Assembly (NCBI GenBank): GCA_026398875.1 | Contig: JAPLSB010000021.1 | Coordinates: 62,001 to 126,000 of the forward strand | DNA length: 64,000 bases | Direction: 5' to 3' | Source of the DNA: Gammaproteobacteria bacterium | Lineage (GTDB): Bacteria; Pseudomonadota; Gammaproteobacteria; Nevskiales; Nevskiaceae | Shown: positions 1 through 8,024 of the stretch, in pieces | Position numbering within the stretch: position 1 is the first letter of the stretch | Layout: every line of letters begins with the position of its first letter | Translations under genes and position numbers: made by a program | Notes under the pieces: generated by a model | What the model was told of the DNA's origin: nothing | The model's input: the letters and a program-made list of their open reading frames with translations, nothing else | Databases searched by the model: none

Positions 1-346
1 GGTCGGCCTCGGCCTTGATCTGCTCTTCCATGTCGTTGTCGGACAGTGCCGCCGACATCGCGATGACCTTGGTGATCACCGACGAACCGGCGACGGCGAC
101 CGCGGCCTGGCGGTTGCGCGTTCCGGCACGGTTGATGGCGCGGGTAATCACTTCGGCCACGGCCTTGGGATCGGTGATCTGGCGGTCGGTCACCGCGCCA
201 TGCGGCAGCTGTTCGATGGCGAACGACTCGACGCTGTAGCGGTCGCCGCGACGCGCCAGTTCGAGCAGTTTCACGGCGCTGGACGAGATGTCGAGGCCGA
301 TCAGTTCGCGGCTGGCTTTCCCGAACAGGGACTGTTTGATCGACAT
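1..346 (-). CDS. pilM: Type IV pilus assembly protein PilM (3' part beyond the left edge)
   Basis: PilM is the actin-like cytoplasmic ATPase-fold protein that binds PilN and joins the inner-membrane PilMNOP complex of type IV pili. The visible 115 codons begin MSIKQSLFGKAS and continue with GLDISSSAVKLLEL, the phosphate-1-type motif of the ASKHA fold. They end near NDMEEQIKAEAD, a stretch typical of PilM. The ATG is at 346, and the rest of the gene, presumably followed by pilNOPQ, lies outside the window. It is divergent from the penicillin-binding protein gene at 596, the arrangement seen in Pseudomonas and Xanthomonas relatives. The identification rests on recognising the N-terminal pattern. 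Confidence 0.9.
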   Translation of the reverse strand, partial: MSIKQSLFGKASRELIGLDISSSAVKLLELARRGDRYSVESFAIEQLPHGAVTDRQITDPKAVAEVITRAINRAGTRNRQAAVAVAGSSVITKVIAMSAALSDNDMEEQIKAEAD

Positions 347-595
347 GAACCGCAGCCCCCGGTGGATCCTTGCTGAACAGCCGTTATCGGCTTCCTGTGG
401 TCTTGCTTGAGCAGTGCAACGAGCCGGTCGGATGACGCCATCCGGAGCAGGACTTAATATAGCCCACGTTGTGTACGGCGCGACGGGAGCTTTCTTCTCT
501 AAGTGCCTGATCGAAGACCTAAAGCAGGCGATGAACGGCGCCCTGCAAGCGTTGGTCCCAGCCTTGCGCGAAGCCCGTTCCGCAGCCTTTGTCCG

Positions 596-3097
596 ATGGC
601 CTTCCGCACGGTCATCCGGCGCTCCAACCGAGACTCCCGATTGAATCCTGAATCCCGCAGTCGCGGCAGCCTGCTTGGCCGGATCGCGCTGATCTGCGCG
701 GTCCTTCTGGTGGTCGTTTCGGCGGGCGGCTTTCTGGCCGTCAAGGCCTGGGTCGCACCGCAGCTGCCATCGGTGGAAAGCCTCCACGAAATCCGTCTCG
801 GCGTACCGCTGAAGGTCTATACCCGCGATGGCAAGCTGATTGGGGAGTTCGGCGCCGAACGGCGCGAACCGCTGGCGTTCGCGCAGTTTCCGGAGCCGCT
901 GGTGCAGGCTTTCCTCGCAGCCGAGGATGACCGCTTCTTCGAGCATTCCGGCGTCGATTTCGCCGGACTTGCAAGAGCGGTGGTGATCCTCGCGTCGACC
1001 GGCGAGAAGCGCCAGGGTGGCTCGACGATCACCATGCAGCTGGCACGCAATGTCTTCCTGACCAACGAGCGCAGCTTCACCCGCAAGTTCAAGGAAATCT
1101 TCCTTGCGCAGAAGATCGAATCCGAGCTGAGCAAGGAAGAGATTCTCGAGCTGTACCTGAACCGCATCTTCCTTGGCAATCGTGCCTACGGCGTCGGCGC
1201 GGCGGCATCGGTGTATTTCGGTCGCGACGTCGCCAAGCTCAGTGTTGCCGAAATGGCGCTGATCGCCGGCCTTCCCAAGGCCCCGTCGCGCGACAACCCG
1301 CTGAACAACCCGGTGCGCGCGAAGAACCGCCGCGACTACGTGCTGCGGCGGATGCACGACCTCGGCTACATCGACGATCGCGCGTGGAAGGCGGCGACCG
1401 CCGAGCCGATCACGGCGTTCGAGCATGCCGCCAAGGTCGACATCGAAGGCCGGTACGTGGCCGAGATGGTGCGCGCCGAACTGTTCGCCAAGCATGGCGA
1501 AGCGACCTACACCGATGGCTTCGTCGTCACCACGACACTCGACAGCAGCCGCCAGCAGGCGGCGACCGCCGCGCTGCGCGGCGGCCTGCTGGCCTACGAG
1601 GAACGGCACGGCTACAACGGTGCGGAAGCGAAGTTGCCTGCCGAGATCCGCACGCTGCTGGCCAGCAATCCGGCCGCCCCCGAAGTGCTGGCCCAGCTCG
1701 AGGCACGGCCCCCGATCGCCGGCCTGCTGCCGTCCGCGGTGCTGAGCTACACGCCGGAACTGCTGCGGGTGATCACCGAGAACGGCATCGTCGAACTGCC
1801 GAAGAAGGCGTTTGCCTGGGCCGGCTTCAACGACCGGCGGCAACCGGCGGTCGGCGACATCGTGCGCGTCGCCAAGATCGGCAGTGATTGGCGGCTGACG
1901 CAGGTGCCGGAAGTGCAGGGCGCCTTCGTGGCGCTCGATCCGCGCGACGGCAGCGTGCAGTCGCTGGTTGGCGGCTACGACTTCTTCCTCGGCAACTTCA
2001 ATCGGGTGACGCAGGCGCGGCGGCAGGTCGGGTCCGGCTTCAAGCCGTTCCTGTACACCGCTGCGCTGTCGAAGGGCTACACGCCGGCGTCGATCTTTCT
2101 TGATGCGCCGGTGGTGTTCACGTCCAGCGTCAACCCGGATGACGACTGGCGGCCCGGCAACTACGAAGGCAAGTTCCGTGGCCCGATGCGGATGCGCGAA
2201 GCGCTGGCGCTGTCGCGCAATCTGGTGTCCGTGCGCATCGCGCAAGCAGTCGGCATCGAGTACACGCGGCAGTTCGCGACCCGTTTCGGCTTCGAGAAAG
2301 CGCGGCTGCCGGCCGATCTGACGATGGCGCTGGGCAGTGCCTCGATGACGCCGATGGAGCAGGCGCGCGCCTATGCGGTGCTGGCCAATGGTGGCTTCCT
2401 GATCGAGCCGTATTTCATCGAATCGATCAAGGACGGCAGCGGCCGCGAAGTGTTCCGCGCGCGGCCGAAGCGCGCCTGCCCTGCTTGCGATGCGCCGCCG
2501 CCACCAGCGCCGGAGCCGACGCTGGATCCGGAGACCGGTGCCGTCATCGCAGCGCCGGCCGAGCCGGCTGAGCCGGTCGCACCGGTCGAGCCGCCGGTCG
2601 CAGCGGAAGACCGGGCGCCACGCGTGCTGTCGGCCGATCTCGACTACCTGATCACCAGCATGCTGCACGACGTCGTCACCCGCGGCACGGCCACCCAGGT
2701 CAGGGCGCTGGGCCGCGACGATCTGGCCGGCAAGACCGGTACCTCGAACGACGAGACCGATGCCTGGTTCAACGGCTACTCGTCGTCGCTGGTTGGCATC
2801 GCCTGGGTCGGCTTCGATCAGCCGAAGCCGCTCGGCAAGGGCGAAGTCGGCGGTCGCGCAGCGGTGCCGATGTGGATCGACTACATGAAGACCGCGCTGA
2901 AGGGCGTGGCGCAGGAAAGCCTGCCGAAGCCGGCCGGCCTGACCGAGATCGCGATCAATCCGGCCACCGGCAAGCTGGTGTCTGGCGACACGCCGGGGGC
3001 GCTGTACGAAATCGTGCAGAGCGATCACGTGCCGCCGCCGGATGACGGCGTCAGCCCGTACGGCAATCCCGACGACGCCAGCGCCGACATTTTCTGA
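596..3097 (+). CDS. mrcA: Penicillin-binding protein 1A, bifunctional peptidoglycan synthase
   Basis: Class A PBP that polymerises glycan strands (glycosyltransferase) and cross-links stem peptides (transpeptidase) in the periplasm, anchored by one N-terminal membrane helix (about residues 20-45). The GT51 domain shows EDDRFFEHSGVD with catalytic Glu110 and RQGGSTITMQLARN. The transpeptidase has S480-x-x-K483 (in RQVGSGFKPF), an SRN motif and K713-TGT. With the ATG at 596 the protein is 833 residues, a usual size; an upstream in-frame start at 503 would only add a basic, low-complexity leader. A Pro/Ala/Glu-rich stretch with a CPAC motif (about residues 628-675) interrupts the transpeptidase domain between SRN and KTGT. 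Its stop overlaps the next start (TGATG). Confidence 0.94.
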   Translation: MAFRTVIRRSNRDSRLNPESRSRGSLLGRIALICAVLLVVVSAGGFLAVKAWVAPQLPSVESLHEIRLGVPLKVYTRDGKLIGEFGAERREPLAFAQFPEPLVQAFLAAEDDRFFEHSGVDFAGLARAVVILASTGEKRQGGSTITMQLARNVFLTNERSFTRKFKEIFLAQKIESELSKEEILELYLNRIFLGNRAYGVGAAASVYFGRDVAKLSVAEMALIAGLPKAPSRDNPLNNPVRAKNRRDYVLRRMHDLGYIDDRAWKAATAEPITAFEHAAKVDIEGRYVAEMVRAELFAKHGEATYTDGFVVTTTLDSSRQQAATAALRGGLLAYEERHGYNGAEAKLPAEIRTLLASNPAAPEVLAQLEARPPIAGLLPSAVLSYTPELLRVITENGIVELPKKAFAWAGFNDRRQPAVGDIVRVAKIGSDWRLTQVPEVQGAFVALDPRDGSVQSLVGGYDFFLGNFNRVTQARRQVGSGFKPFLYTAALSKGYTPASIFLDAPVVFTSSVNPDDDWRPGNYEGKFRGPMRMREALALSRNLVSVRIAQAVGIEYTRQFATRFGFEKARLPADLTMALGSASMTPMEQARAYAVLANGGFLIEPYFIESIKDGSGREVFRARPKRACPACDAPPPPAPEPTLDPETGAVIAAPAEPAEPVAPVEPPVAAEDRAPRVLSADLDYLITSMLHDVVTRGTATQVRALGRDDLAGKTGTSNDETDAWFNGYSSSLVGIAWVGFDQPKPLGKGEVGGRAAVPMWIDYMKTALKGVAQESLPKPAGLTEIAINPATGKLVSGDTPGALYEIVQSDHVPPPDDGVSPYGNPDDASADIF

Positions 3098-3735
3098 TGA
3101 AAGCGCGCAGCGGTCATGGCAGTGCTGGCGAGGACAGCCGCGGACTGATCGCGGAGTGCGCGCGCATCGTCTGCGAGGAAGACGTGCTCGACTACCGCGC
3201 CGCCAAGCACAAGGCGATGCAGCGGCTGGGGCTGTCGGCACGCAGCGCGATGCCCGACAACGCCAGCATTCAGGCGGCCGTCATCGAATACCAGCGGATC
3301 TTCGGCGGCGAGGACTACGCGGAACGGCTGATCGCGCTGCGCCGCACGGCCGTGCAGGCGATGAAGCTGCTGCATGATTTTTCGCCGCGCATGGTCGGCG
3401 CTGCCGTCAGCGGCGCGATCACGGCGGCCCATCGCGTGCAGATCCACGGCTTTGCCGATCGCCCCGAGGCGCTGGACCTGTTCCTTGCCGAACGCGGCAT
3501 CCCGTTCGAGCAGGACGAGCGCGACTACCGCTATCCGGACGGTCGCGAGGAGCCGGTGCCGCTGGCCCGTTTCGAAGCCGGCGAGATCGGCGTCGATGTC
3601 GCGATGTTCGGGCTCGATGACCTGCGCCGCACGCCGCTGTCGCCCAGCGACGGCTTGCCGATGAAGCGCCTCAAGCTGGCCGACGCCGAGGCGCTGGCGG
3701 CGATCGGGATCGGCGAGATTCTCGGCCCGGTCTGA
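3097..3735 (+). CDS. Conserved hypothetical protein, translationally coupled to mrcA
   Basis: A 212-residue soluble protein with no signal peptide or membrane segment. Its start shares one base with the mrcA stop (TGATG), which argues for co-translation. The N-terminal half is mostly helical by composition (IVCEEDVLDYRAAKHKAM); the centre carries MVGAAVSGAITAAHRVQIHGF followed by FADRPEALDLFLAERGIP, then an acidic/basic C-terminal tail. The central part could be compatible with a nucleotidyltransferase-like fold, but I see no complete catalytic motif, so no function is assigned. The short gap to pdeM (11 bases) puts it in the same transcription unit. Confidence 0.7.
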   Translation: MKARSGHGSAGEDSRGLIAECARIVCEEDVLDYRAAKHKAMQRLGLSARSAMPDNASIQAAVIEYQRIFGGEDYAERLIALRRTAVQAMKLLHDFSPRMVGAAVSGAITAAHRVQIHGFADRPEALDLFLAERGIPFEQDERDYRYPDGREEPVPLARFEAGEIGVDVAMFGLDDLRRTPLSPSDGLPMKRLKLADAEALAAIGIGEILGPV

Positions 3736-3746
3736 GCGCCTTTCGC

Positions 3747-4454
3747 ATGTCGGACTGCGGCGCCGGTGCCGCCATCGAGATGGCCGGCGAAGCGCTGATC
3801 GCGCTGCCGGACCGGGCGCTGCTGTGGCCACGCACACGCACGCTGATCGTCGCCGACGTGCATCTGGGCAAGGGCGCGGCATTCCGGCGCGCCGGCGTGC
3901 CGGTGCCGAGTGGCGCGACGGCCGCCGATCTCGACCGGCTCGCGGTACTGATCGCGGCCCAGGCACCGACACGGCTGCTGGTGCTCGGCGATCTGTTCCA
4001 CGCGCGACTGTCGCAGGACGAACCGGCGATGGCCGCGATCGACGCCTTCCGCAGCCAGCACGCCGCCTTGGAGATCACGGCGATTCGCGGCAACCACGAC
4101 CGGCACGTCGAGCGACTGCCGGCGGCCTGGCAGATCGAGTGGGTGACCGGCAGCCTGCACCAGCCGCCGTTCGTGTTCGCGCACGAGCCGGACGCCGACC
4201 CGCGCGGCCTGGTGCTGGCCGGTCACATCCATCCGGTGCTGCTGCTGAAGACGCGGCGCGATTCCGCGCGGCTGCCGGTGTTCTGGTTCCGCCATGCGCA
4301 GCGGATCGGCGTGCTGCCGTCGTTCGGCAGCTTCACTGGCGGCTATCCGGTGCAGCCGGCGGCGGCCGATGCAGTGATCGCGGTCACGCCGGACGGAGTG
4401 GTTCCGATACAGTCCGGCAAACCTTTCGAGCCCTTCCCACCATGCATGTCCTGA
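3747..4454 (+). CDS. pdeM: PdeM-type metallophosphoesterase, ligase-associated DNA damage response family
   Basis: A 235-residue calcineurin-like metallophosphoesterase. The metal-binding signature is complete and in order: DVHLGKG near residue 37, GDLFH near 80, GNHDRH near 114 and GHIHP near 160. The fold, length and GKGAAFRRAGVPVPSG segment match the PdeM family, which is often encoded with a DNA ligase, an exonuclease-like protein and a DEXH helicase. None of those partners is adjacent here, so the repair role is by family only. The 3' end overlaps the following epimerase gene by 13 bases in another frame. Confidence 0.85.
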   Translation: MSDCGAGAAIEMAGEALIALPDRALLWPRTRTLIVADVHLGKGAAFRRAGVPVPSGATAADLDRLAVLIAAQAPTRLLVLGDLFHARLSQDEPAMAAIDAFRSQHAALEITAIRGNHDRHVERLPAAWQIEWVTGSLHQPPFVFAHEPDADPRGLVLAGHIHPVLLLKTRRDSARLPVFWFRHAQRIGVLPSFGSFTGGYPVQPAAADAVIAVTPDGVVPIQSGKPFEPFPPCMS

Positions 4455-5344
4455 TTACTGGCGGTACCGGATTCATCGGCCGCGAACTGGCGTCCAGCCT
4501 GCTCGCCGACGGTCACTCGGTGACCGTGCTGACCCGCGAAATCACCTCGTCCGGCAACCGGGTGCCGAGCGGCGCAAAAGCGATTCGCGACCTGGCTCGG
4601 GCCGACGCCGTCGATGCCGTGGTCAACCTGGCTGGCGCCAATCTGGGTGCGGCGCGCTGGAACCCGGTGACCAAGATGGGTTTCCGCACGTCGCGGATCG
4701 ACACCACGCGGCGGCTGGTCGACTGGATGAGCCGTCTGGCCGTCAAGCCGAAGGTGCTGGTGTCCGGCTCGGCGATTGGCTGGTATGGCCCGCACGGCGA
4801 CGACAAGCTGACCGAAACCGCACCGGCCGGCAGCGACTTTTCGGCGACGCTGTGCCGCGACTGGGAAGCCGAAGCGCAGAAGGCCAGCACGCTGGGCGTG
4901 CGCGTCTGCACGCTGCGCACCGGCATCGTGCTGGGGCCTGATGGTCCGGCCGGCGGCGGCGCGCTGGCGCAGATGCTGCCGGCGTTCCGGCTGGGCGGCG
5001 GCGGTCCGATGGGCTCCGGCCAGCAGTGGATGAGCTGGGTGCACCGCGCCGATCTGATCGCGCTGATCCGTTTCCTGATCGAACGCGAAATGGCCAGCGG
5101 CCCGTACAACGGCACCGCACCGGAGCCGGTCACCAATGCCGAGTTCGCCAAGACCCTCGGGCGCGTGCTGAAGCGCCCGGCGATCCTGCCGATGCCGGGC
5201 TTCGCGCTGAAGATGATCGTGGGCGAGATGGCCGAAATCCTGCTGAGCGGCCAGCGGGTGATTCCGCAGGCGGCACTCGATCAGGGCTTCCGGTTCCGCT
5301 TCCCGACGCTGGAAGCCGCACTGCGCGACGTGCTGGCAGCCTAA
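4442..5344 (+). CDS. TIGR01777-family NAD-dependent epimerase/dehydratase
   Basis: A 300-residue protein with an N-terminal Rossmann nucleotide-binding motif, ITGGTGFIG, at residues 5-13. Other family features are VVNLAGANLG, the SGSAIGWYGPHGD segment with the catalytic Tyr region, the WMSWVHRADL motif, and the C-terminal DUF1731-like end (FALKMIVGEMAEILLSGQRV). These are typical of the YfcH/TIGR01777 group of extended SDR proteins, whose substrates are mostly unknown. The ATG at 4442 lies inside the 3' end of pdeM, so it is likely translated from the same message. It converges with the membrane-protein operon downstream. Confidence 0.88.
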   Translation: MHVLITGGTGFIGRELASSLLADGHSVTVLTREITSSGNRVPSGAKAIRDLARADAVDAVVNLAGANLGAARWNPVTKMGFRTSRIDTTRRLVDWMSRLAVKPKVLVSGSAIGWYGPHGDDKLTETAPAGSDFSATLCRDWEAEAQKASTLGVRVCTLRTGIVLGPDGPAGGGALAQMLPAFRLGGGGPMGSGQQWMSWVHRADLIALIRFLIEREMASGPYNGTAPEPVTNAEFAKTLGRVLKRPAILPMPGFALKMIVGEMAEILLSGQRVIPQAALDQGFRFRFPTLEAALRDVLAA

Positions 5345-5378
5345 GCGCTGGCGCCCGGCGGCAGCACGCGGCGCGGAT

Positions 5379-5882
5379 TCAGCGCTGCTGCAGTTGTCGT
5401 CGGGCGGCGAGACCGAGCAGCAGCATCGCGAGGATCGTGAACGGAATGGTGCTGCCGCCGACCAGATAGCCGATCACGCCGGCGACATCGGCTTCGCCGA
5501 GGCGGCTGCTGCCGGCCGTCAGCGCGCGATTGCTCGACGCGTTCGCCAGGTGGAAGAACACCGTATTGCCCCAGCCGGTCCAGACCAGCCCGCCAACGAT
5601 CCAGCGCTGTGCGACCGGGCCGGGTGCGGCCGGTACCAGTGCTAGACCGACCAGGATCATCAGCATGCCGTTCAGCACGCCAGCCACGTGCGCCACACGC
5701 CAGCCATGCTCGCTGCCGGGGACGGGTACGGTGGTGTTCAGCGTCACCGGCCAGACCTGCCAGGCGTCGAGAATCGCGAAGACCAGGCCGAAGCCGGAGA
5801 CCAGCCCGATCACGGCAACGGCGGCCCCGTGCATCAGCAGGGTCAGGCGGCCGCGTTCGGCCGGTGTCAGGGTCTGGCTCAT
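5379..5882 (-). CDS. Styrene-oxide isomerase-like membrane protein (paralogue 1)
   Basis: A 167-residue integral membrane protein with four predicted hydrophobic helices (about 18-40, 64-86, 98-118, 140-160). The order of motifs matches the small styrene-oxide isomerase (StyC) family: an HG near the N-terminus (His18), a PVPGSEHGWRVAH loop, then HVAGVLNG. In StyC a haem-ligand His is followed six residues later by a substrate-positioning Asn; here His65 and Asn71 keep that spacing. By homology it could isomerise an epoxide to an aldehyde. It overlaps the upstream paralogue by four bases (ATGA). The family call is from pattern memory; the substrate is unknown. Confidence 0.6.
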   Translation of the reverse strand: MSQTLTPAERGRLTLLMHGAAVAVIGLVSGFGLVFAILDAWQVWPVTLNTTVPVPGSEHGWRVAHVAGVLNGMLMILVGLALVPAAPGPVAQRWIVGGLVWTGWGNTVFFHLANASSNRALTAGSSRLGEADVAGVIGYLVGGSTIPFTILAMLLLGLAARRQLQQR

Positions 5883-6367
5883 GGCGATGGTGGCTCCGGC
5901 CGCAGCGAACGCCAGGCGATCAGCGCCAGGATCGCCATGACGATCAGGATGCCGACGTAGAACAGGCCGAACGCGATGTTGTTGGTCAGCAGCGAATTCG
6001 CCGCGAGGCCGCGGCTGTTCGGAAACAGCGCGTCGAACAGCGCGCCGGCCACCAGCGTCCACCCGGTGACGATGATCCCGTAACTGAGCCGGCGCAGCCC
6101 GGTAATCGAGAACGGCAGATGCGGCAGCAAGGCCGCCACCAGCCAGATGATCGAGCCGTTCATCAACGCTTCCAGATGCGACATCCGCCAGGCCTTGTAG
6201 CTGCCTGGCATCTGGAACTCGATCGTGCCGGGAAACGGCCACAGCGTGATCGCGCCGATCAGGTGGAACAGGAAGCCGAAGCCGATCACGCCACCGATGA
6301 ACATCAGCAGCGCGCCGTGGCCGATCAGCAGGCGGCGCAGCGGCCTGAGGGCGTCAGTCGCGGTCAT
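5879..6367 (-). CDS. Styrene-oxide isomerase-like membrane protein (paralogue 2)
   Basis: A 162-residue four-helix membrane protein, clearly a paralogue of the next gene, with the same layout: HG at His17, an EFQMPGSYKAWRMSH loop and HLEALMNG carrying His64 and Asn70 with the same six-residue spacing. It ends in a short Pro-rich tail (RPEPPSP). It overlaps the gene on each side by four bases, so the metal-dependent hydrolase, this protein and its paralogue are translationally coupled. Two different subunits suggest either a hetero-oligomer (StyC is reported to be a haem-binding trimer) or divergent substrate ranges. Family-level call; no substrate evidence in the sequence. Confidence 0.6.
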   Translation of the reverse strand: MTATDALRPLRRLLIGHGALLMFIGGVIGFGFLFHLIGAITLWPFPGTIEFQMPGSYKAWRMSHLEALMNGSIIWLVAALLPHLPFSITGLRRLSYGIIVTGWTLVAGALFDALFPNSRGLAANSLLTNNIAFGLFYVGILIVMAILALIAWRSLRPEPPSP

Positions 6368-7305
6368 GCAGGCATCGTCACCGGCGAGCGCGCCAGACCC
6401 TGTGCGAACGGCACCGGAAGATCGGGATGCCGGGTATCGAGCAGCGGCACGCCGTCGTCCGGCGCTGCCGCATGGCCGGCTAGCCAGTCATCGACCCACT
6501 TCGGGTTCGGCTCCTGCCGGGGATCGTGGCCTGGCAGCATCGCGCGCAGCAGGTACGGGCTGACGTGGCGCACGAAGCCGCCGAGGCGCCGTGCCAGCCG
6601 CAGTCGCGACGACAGCCGGTACCACAGGCTGTCGTGCTTGAGGATCGCGCGGTAGCCGCGCATCGAATACCACATGACATCGAGCGAGCCGTGCAGCACG
6701 CCGATCACGCGCGCCAGGTACGACGACAGGCCGCTGCCGTACAGCGCGTGGTAGACGTCATGGGCCACGCACTTGTGTTCCGATTCCTCGACGAAGTGCC
6801 AGAGGATGAACGAGGCCACCCGGGTGTCGGCGCCGCCGAACAGCAGCTGCCGATAGTCGACCAGCCAGCGGGTAACGCCGAGCGTCATCGCTTCGAAGCC
6901 GGCGGTGTAGGCCATCCGTGTGCGCAGCGAGCGCTTGGCCAGCCGCGCATACGATGCGGTCATGTCGGCCTCGATCTCCGCCAGTTCCGGATAGCGGCTG
7001 CGCTTCAGCAGCTCGTTGAAGCGGCGATGCGCCTGGTAGTGATGCTGTTCCTGCGTGTTGAACGCGCGGCCGCTGTCAGCAACGGCTGCATCGCTGACTT
7101 GCGGCAGCGCCTCGCGCATCGTGCGGATCAGGAACGGCTCCAGAAACGGCATCACCAGCGAGGCGCCGTTGACCATCGCCGAGAATTCCGGATCGTCCGG
7201 CTTCCACTGCGGGCTCAGGTCATCGGGAAACTCGAACGGGATGCGCCGTGGTGTCGGCTGCAGGATCGGACTACCGGCGGCGGGCTGCTGGGCGTGCTGG
7301 GACAT
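6364..7305 (-). CDS. Predicted metal-dependent hydrolase, COG3687 family
   Basis: A 313-residue ferritin-like helical protein of the COG3687 (PF10118) group. Potential di-metal ligands are visible as Glu/His clusters: NTQEQHHYQAH (about residues 86-96), a Glu in the FEAMTLG helix and FVEESEHKCVAHD (about residues 172-184). No reaction is established for most members; some neighbour TetR regulators and lipid- or steroid-related genes, as here. Its 5' end overlaps the 3' end of the TetR gene by 35 bases and its 3' end overlaps paralogue 2 by ATGA, so the four genes form one compact operon. Confidence 0.75.
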   Translation of the reverse strand: MSQHAQQPAAGSPILQPTPRRIPFEFPDDLSPQWKPDDPEFSAMVNGASLVMPFLEPFLIRTMREALPQVSDAAVADSGRAFNTQEQHHYQAHRRFNELLKRSRYPELAEIEADMTASYARLAKRSLRTRMAYTAGFEAMTLGVTRWLVDYRQLLFGGADTRVASFILWHFVEESEHKCVAHDVYHALYGSGLSSYLARVIGVLHGSLDVMWYSMRGYRAILKHDSLWYRLSSRLRLARRLGGFVRHVSPYLLRAMLPGHDPRQEPNPKWVDDWLAGHAAAPDDGVPLLDTRHPDLPVPFAQGLARSPVTMPA

Positions 7306-7969
7306 GCGCTTTCTCCTCGGTCATCGCTGGGCGCCGTGTGGCCGGCGTCCCGTCAAAGTGTTCAAGTCCGGCGCGCAGGCTGCGGATCAGCGTCGGCACC
7401 AGCAGGGGCAGGTCGCGGCCCATGACGAACTGGCCGGCGACCTGCAGCGACACCAGCCCGTGCGCGCCGATCCAGAACAGGTGCGCGGCGGTCAGTGCAT
7501 CGATGCGATCCGGCAGCTGCCCGGCGGCCTGCCCATCGGCAATCGCCTGCCGGCAGACATCCAGCGCATCGATCCGGGCGGACTTCAGCTCGATCGAGTT
7601 GTGCGCGGCGTCAGTGTCATTGAGCTTGAAGAACATCAGCGCGTAGCGATCCGGCCGCTCGATGCCGCTGCGGATATAGGCAGCGGCGACGGCTTCAAGC
7701 CGCGCTTTCGGGTCGTCGATGCCGGCGATGGCCTCGCGCATCGCCTGCTCGAGCCAGCGGAACGCGCGGGCGCGCAGCGCGTTGACCAGTTCGTCCTTGT
7801 TGGCGAAGTAGCGATACGGCGCCGAGTAGCTCAGGTCCATCTCGGTGGCCAGGCGGCGGAAGCTCAGCGCTTCCAGGCCGCCGTGCTTCTCGAACACCGC
7901 CATTGCGCTGTCCAGGATGTCGTCGCGCTTTTTCGCGCGGGCGTCGTCAGATTGTCGGATACGGGCCAT
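7271..7969 (-). CDS. TetR-family transcriptional regulator
   Basis: A 232-residue repressor-type protein. The N-terminal helix-turn-helix spans about residues 12-58 (KKRDDILDSAMAVFEKHG, then LSFRRLATEMDLSYSAPYRYF, then NKDEL), followed by a WHG-like ligand-binding domain with RPDRYALMFF. The C-terminus is Arg/Pro-rich. It is the first gene of the operon with the COG3687 protein and the two isomerase-like membrane proteins, so it most likely controls that operon. An imperfect inverted repeat lies 18-37 bases upstream of the ATG, consistent with autoregulation. The ligand is unknown; an epoxide, a lipid or a terpenoid are possibilities. Confidence 0.9.
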   Translation of the reverse strand: MARIRQSDDARAKKRDDILDSAMAVFEKHGGLEALSFRRLATEMDLSYSAPYRYFANKDELVNALRARAFRWLEQAMREAIAGIDDPKARLEAVAAAYIRSGIERPDRYALMFFKLNDTDAAHNSIELKSARIDALDVCRQAIADGQAAGQLPDRIDALTAAHLFWIGAHGLVSLQVAGQFVMGRDLPLLVPTLIRSLRAGLEHFDGTPATRRPAMTEEKAHVPARPAARRR

Positions 7970-7986
7970 GTGGGAATGCTGCCGTC

Positions 7987-8006
7987 GTTAACGTAACAGT
8001 GTCAAC
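7987..8006. promoter_or_regulatory. Candidate TetR operator (imperfect inverted repeat)
   Basis: GTTAAC and GTCAAC half-sites separated by eight bases form an imperfect palindrome just upstream of the TetR start. On the minus strand the same stretch includes a TTGACA hexamer that could serve as a -35 element, so a bound repressor would block it. Size and position suit a TetR-family operator; no binding is shown. Confidence 0.45.
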
Positions 8007-8024
8007 AATTATTCAAGGTCGCCG

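Noticed and set aside
503..595. Upstream in-frame extension of the penicillin-binding protein gene
   Set aside because: The extra residues are basic and low-complexity, and PBP1A proteins start just before the membrane helix; the ATG at 596 gives a normal length.
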